A stretch of 8,759 nt of DNA from Acidobacteriaceae bacterium (GTDB lineage: Bacteria > Acidobacteriota > Terriglobia > Terriglobales > Acidobacteriaceae): contig JASHVU010000268.1 in the NCBI GenBank assembly GCA_030044455.1, positions 1 to 8,759 of the forward strand, in the 5' to 3' direction. The first letter of the stretch is position 1. Each line of letters begins with the position of its first letter. Under the pieces are notes generated by a model. The model did no database searches and was not told where the DNA came from. It worked only from the letters and a program-made list of their open reading frames with translations. Position numbers and translations under genes: made by a program. Positions 6,127 through 8,759 of the stretch are shown in pieces.

Positions 6127-8076
6127 CTACCTGGTTTGTTGTTGTTGCGTTGGGTAGGTTGCCGCCGAAAACACGGGGAACAGACGATTGACGTCAGGAT
6201 TGCCCTTCGCAAAATCATCCGGATAGTAGGCCAGGTGCAGAATCCCTTCATCCTGCAGCAGGTGCATCTGCTTCGCCAGGAGGCTGGTGGGGATGGCCTG
6301 ATTCTTTCGCCAGTCCACGGTCTGCAGTTCAAAGACAGTCTGTTCCGCTCCCTCCGGCGTTGCTTCCACTTCGCGAACCAGGCGCATCAACCATTTTTCC
6401 CCTGACGGTGCGTTCTCCATTTGCGGCATCGCCATCAGCGCAGTCACGTTGTAGCTGGCCAGAAACGCCGGCAGCGACTGCGCAAACCATGTCTCAGCCT
6501 TGGGATCGAGAACCGGCTCTGCGAAAAGGTTTCGAGCCGTCGCCAGTTCCGGGCTCCAGTGCCGCGTGTGATCGGCCATTTGTTGTGTAAATTCGATCAG
6601 CGCACGCGTTCTTTCGGGGCCTGGGGGCGGAGCAGCCGCTCCCAGATCGTCGGTATCGCGCAGCACCGCGTCATCACTGAATAAAATACCGGCCACGGGA
6701 GCGGCGCGGCCCAGGTCCTCATACAAGTCGCCCACCAGCTTCTGCGTCTCGGGCAAAAACGGATTCAGGCGCGCAGGCAGCGCATCTTTTACGCCGGCCC
6801 TGGGAACAATCTGCAGCCGCTGCTGAAGGGCTGCATCAGGAACCCGCCACGCCAGCACCGGCATCCACGCGTACACCTCAACTCCGCAGCGCGTGCGCAA
6901 TTGCCACGCTACGCGCGAGAACAAGTCGGCGCGCATGGGTAGCTCGTGGTTGGGAAAATACACTGCGCTGGCAGTGCCGGAGCCATCGGGATCGGAATAA
7001 GCCTGCAGCCATACGTGCGTCACGTTCAACTTCTGGATGCGATCGAGCAGGAGCCCCAAATTCTTCTCCTGCTGGGCTGGATCGGGATCGTAGATGTAGT
7101 CCAGGTCCACCTGCACGGCGCGGATATTCTCGCGCACGTAAAGATGATTGAGCATCCATTCGAATTCACCGAGCGTAGGATTTGGAGCAATCACCATCCG
7201 CGGAATCCCGCGCAACCCTTTCAGGCCGTATGCCCTGTCCGGATAGGTCACCGGCCACCCCAGCGTGAATGAGACCGTCATCCCCAACGACGCTGCAATT
7301 GAATCCGCTTTCTGCGTATAGTCGCCGTATGGCCACATTACGGCGCGCGGCGCACGGCCCAGGTGCTCTTCAATCTCGAGCGAGTTCCGCGCCAGGTCCG
7401 TCCTGATGCGCGCCTCATACTCGTCATCCGTCTCGTAGTGCCGGGCCTTTGCGTCATACGCATGAATGATGACCGCCGGAATCACGTTCCCCTGCGGATT
7501 GGCAATGATGCCCTCGTGCAGATCCCAGGTGTGCGAAGCAATCTCCACCAGCCCGCTCTGCTGCATCTCGCGAAGTTCATCCCAAGTAGCAAAGTCGTCA
7601 CGAGTAAAGTCGCGAAAACCATAAGCAACTTTGCCGTCAGCCGGCAGACTGGTCCATGCGCCCACCACGGCCACCACCGCCGGGTAGTGATACGCCTTCA
7701 GCAGTGGAAACACCTTGGTATAGGCACTACGCAAGCCGTCGTCGAAGGTAAGCAGCACAGCGTGGTCCGGAAGAGGCTGTCCTCCGCTGCGCGCATCGAT
7801 CACCTGTTGCAAACTCACCATATGGTAGCCGTGCGAGCGCAGCCAGTCGAACTGCGACGCCAGATTGCGCGTGCTGGTTGCGTACTGATCCGGGTCGAGA
7901 TTATGCAGGTCAGGAGTGATTGCCGCTTCTTGAGATGCAACCAGGGTTCCGCCCACGTCGTCGCGCACGTCGTGGTAACAGAGCACGATGATATCCGGAG
8001 CCTGTGCCCATTGAAACTGCGCGGATGCAGCGCAAGGCCCGGCGAGCAGCAGCGCACATAGTGCAATCCTCATCAT
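6127..8076 (-). CDS. pgaB: PgaB-type PNAG N-deacetylase with C-terminal glycoside hydrolase domain
   Basis: This 649-residue two-domain enzyme acts on exported poly-beta-1,6-N-acetylglucosamine. The N-terminal carbohydrate esterase 4 deacetylase covers about 27-300. Its motifs are CYHDV with His35, TFDDG with Asp112-Asp113 (catalytic base and metal ligand in the family), SHTWDLH with metal-ligand His182 and His187, and WPYGDY at 248-253. The C-terminal GH153-like hydrolase domain covers about 318-635: QVDLDYIYD, HVWLQAYSDPDG, VYAWMPVL, GILFSDDAVLRD with Asp468-Asp469, and a final LAYYPDDF. Its length is close to E. coli PgaB. The N-terminus is a signal peptide (MMRIALCALLLAGPCAASAQ). Cys15 follows a proline, so no good lipobox is present, whereas E. 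coli PgaB is a lipoprotein. The chosen start at 8076 overlaps the TGA of pgaA as ATGA, implying coupled translation. An in-frame ATG at 8088 would add MGAA. A G-rich stretch lies just upstream. No pgaC follows downstream; the next gene is convergent. Confidence 0.93.
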   Translation of the reverse strand: MMRIALCALLLAGPCAASAQFQWAQAPDIIVLCYHDVRDDVGGTLVASQEAAITPDLHNLDPDQYATSTRNLASQFDWLRSHGYHMVSLQQVIDARSGGQPLPDHAVLLTFDDGLRSAYTKVFPLLKAYHYPAVVAVVGAWTSLPADGKVAYGFRDFTRDDFATWDELREMQQSGLVEIASHTWDLHEGIIANPQGNVIPAVIIHAYDAKARHYETDDEYEARIRTDLARNSLEIEEHLGRAPRAVMWPYGDYTQKADSIAASLGMTVSFTLGWPVTYPDRAYGLKGLRGIPRMVIAPNPTLGEFEWMLNHLYVRENIRAVQVDLDYIYDPDPAQQEKNLGLLLDRIQKLNVTHVWLQAYSDPDGSGTASAVYFPNHELPMRADLFSRVAWQLRTRCGVEVYAWMPVLAWRVPDAALQQRLQIVPRAGVKDALPARLNPFLPETQKLVGDLYEDLGRAAPVAGILFSDDAVLRDTDDLGAAAPPPGPERTRALIEFTQQMADHTRHWSPELATARNLFAEPVLDPKAETWFAQSLPAFLASYNVTALMAMPQMENAPSGEKWLMRLVREVEATPEGAEQTVFELQTVDWRKNQAIPTSLLAKQMHLLQDEGILHLAYYPDDFAKGNPDVNRLFPVFSAATYPTQQQQTR

Positions 8077-8759
8077 TGCTGCCCCCATTTCAACCCAAAC
8101 ACCAAACTGGTATACGGTTCGCTGCTGCCGTCATAAGGCTGGCTGTCCCACGTCTCCTTGCCGAATATGCTGAAGCGCTTGTTCATCTTCCACCGCTGCT
8201 CGCAGGTGAGCGATACCGCTGCCCCCACGCCGTAGTTCTGCTGCCAGTAAGGCGCAATGTACACGGTAAAGTCCTGGGTGAAGCTGCGGTCGTAGCGCCG
8301 CCATGTGAGCCAATGTGCGCTTGTGGAGGGTCCAAACGAAAAGTCTGCCTTCGGATTGAAATAAAGCCGGTTCTCATTTTCTGAGTTCGACGACGTCGCC
8401 AGCTCAGGCGTAACCGTCATCTGCACTCGCGGCGAGGTCCACACACGCTGGTCCCAATCGCCGGTGATCGCGGTGCGCTGATTTCCATCGCTGAAGAGTA
8501 ACCGCTCCACGCTCGCGTTAATGTCGCGCAACTCGCTCTGTCGCCACTCCAGATCTGTCGTTACGCTACGCGCGTGCACCTTGCCCAACTCGGCGATCAG
8601 TTGCACCTCGGCCACATTGTCGGTGTCGCCTTCAATTTTCAGCGTCCAGTTGTCGCCATAATTCAGGTCGGCGCCCACCGCCCCCGCCGCGACGGCCCCT
8701 GCGGTTCCACTGTCTCCGCCTGCTTCAGCCCACACCGATTCGCGCTGGTAGTCGTAGCT
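8073..8759 (-). CDS. pgaA: PgaA-type outer-membrane PNAG export porin, C-terminal part (5' end beyond window)
   Basis: The frame is open to the right edge, so only the last 228 residues are seen; the full family protein has a periplasmic TPR superhelix followed by a 16-stranded barrel. The visible part is barrel-like, with alternating polar and hydrophobic strands rich in Trp, Tyr and Arg. It carries segments typical of PgaA: RLLFSDGNQR (86-95), LYFNPKADFS (132-141), HWLTWRRYDRSF (149-160) and APYWQQNYG (169-177). It ends with the strand YTSLVFGLKW plus GQQ. A GTG at 8735 lies inside this domain and is not the start. PgaA carries partly deacetylated PNAG across the outer membrane. The overlap with pgaB by four bases and the shared strand point to one operon, with its promoter outside the window. 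Confidence 0.87.
   Translation of the reverse strand, partial: SYDYQRESVWAEAGGDSGTAGAVAAGAVGADLNYGDNWTLKIEGDTDNVAEVQLIAELGKVHARSVTTDLEWRQSELRDINASVERLLFSDGNQRTAITGDWDQRVWTSPRVQMTVTPELATSSNSENENRLYFNPKADFSFGPSTSAHWLTWRRYDRSFTQDFTVYIAPYWQQNYGVGAAVSLTCEQRWKMNKRFSIFGKETWDSQPYDGSSEPYTSLVFGLKWGQQ

Noticed and set aside
7363..8061. A 232-codon plus-strand frame within pgaB
   Set aside because: It is antisense to the conserved deacetylase domain, with no motifs or ribosome binding site of its own.

Overview
The window looks like a chromosomal segment of an Acidobacteriota bacterium, probably of the Terriglobia type. It is moderately GC-rich. It carries two large secreted proteins of the acidobacterial VWA-related type (TIGR03436-like), a Tat-exported seven-bladed FG-GAP/ASPIC-UnbV (CRTAC1-like) protein, and a pgaA-pgaB pair. 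The first two families are heavily expanded in that phylum. The taxonomic call is inference from gene content; no rRNA or marker gene is present.

Layout. (1) Positions 1-1807, minus strand: a CRTAC1-like repeat protein, followed at the left edge by what seems to be the first codons of another exported protein, overlapping it by four bases (ATGA). (2) Positions 1808-2075: divergent intergenic region with a plausible sigma70-type promoter for the next gene. (3) Positions 2076-6066, plus strand: two tandem paralogous secreted VWA-like proteins of 649 and 624 residues. Each has its own strong Shine-Dalgarno sequence and a matching candidate promoter, and a 166-base gap with a hairpin separates them. 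(4) Positions 6127-8759, minus strand, convergent to the VWA pair: a PgaB-type poly-beta-1,6-N-acetylglucosamine (PNAG) deacetylase/hydrolase, overlapped by four bases by the 3' end of an upstream PgaA-type outer-membrane porin gene that runs off the right edge. A perfect 12-bp inverted repeat enclosing the stop codon of the second VWA gene sits at the convergent junction.

How the genes work together. PgaA and PgaB are the periplasmic and outer-membrane half of PNAG exopolysaccharide export: PgaB partly deacetylates and clips the polymer, and PgaA passes it through the outer membrane. The inner-membrane synthase (PgaC/PgaD) is not downstream of pgaB, so it must lie upstream of pgaA or elsewhere. 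The two VWA paralogs and the FG-GAP protein are all predicted to be exported and probably act in the periplasm or at the surface, but nothing in the sequence ties them to the pga genes. I see no CRISPR array, tRNA, rRNA, insertion sequence or phage gene. The least-explained element is the tandem VWA pair: it lacks a canonical MIDAS motif, has four conserved cysteines, and shares a conserved C-terminal domain. I found no convincing evidence of a wholly new system.
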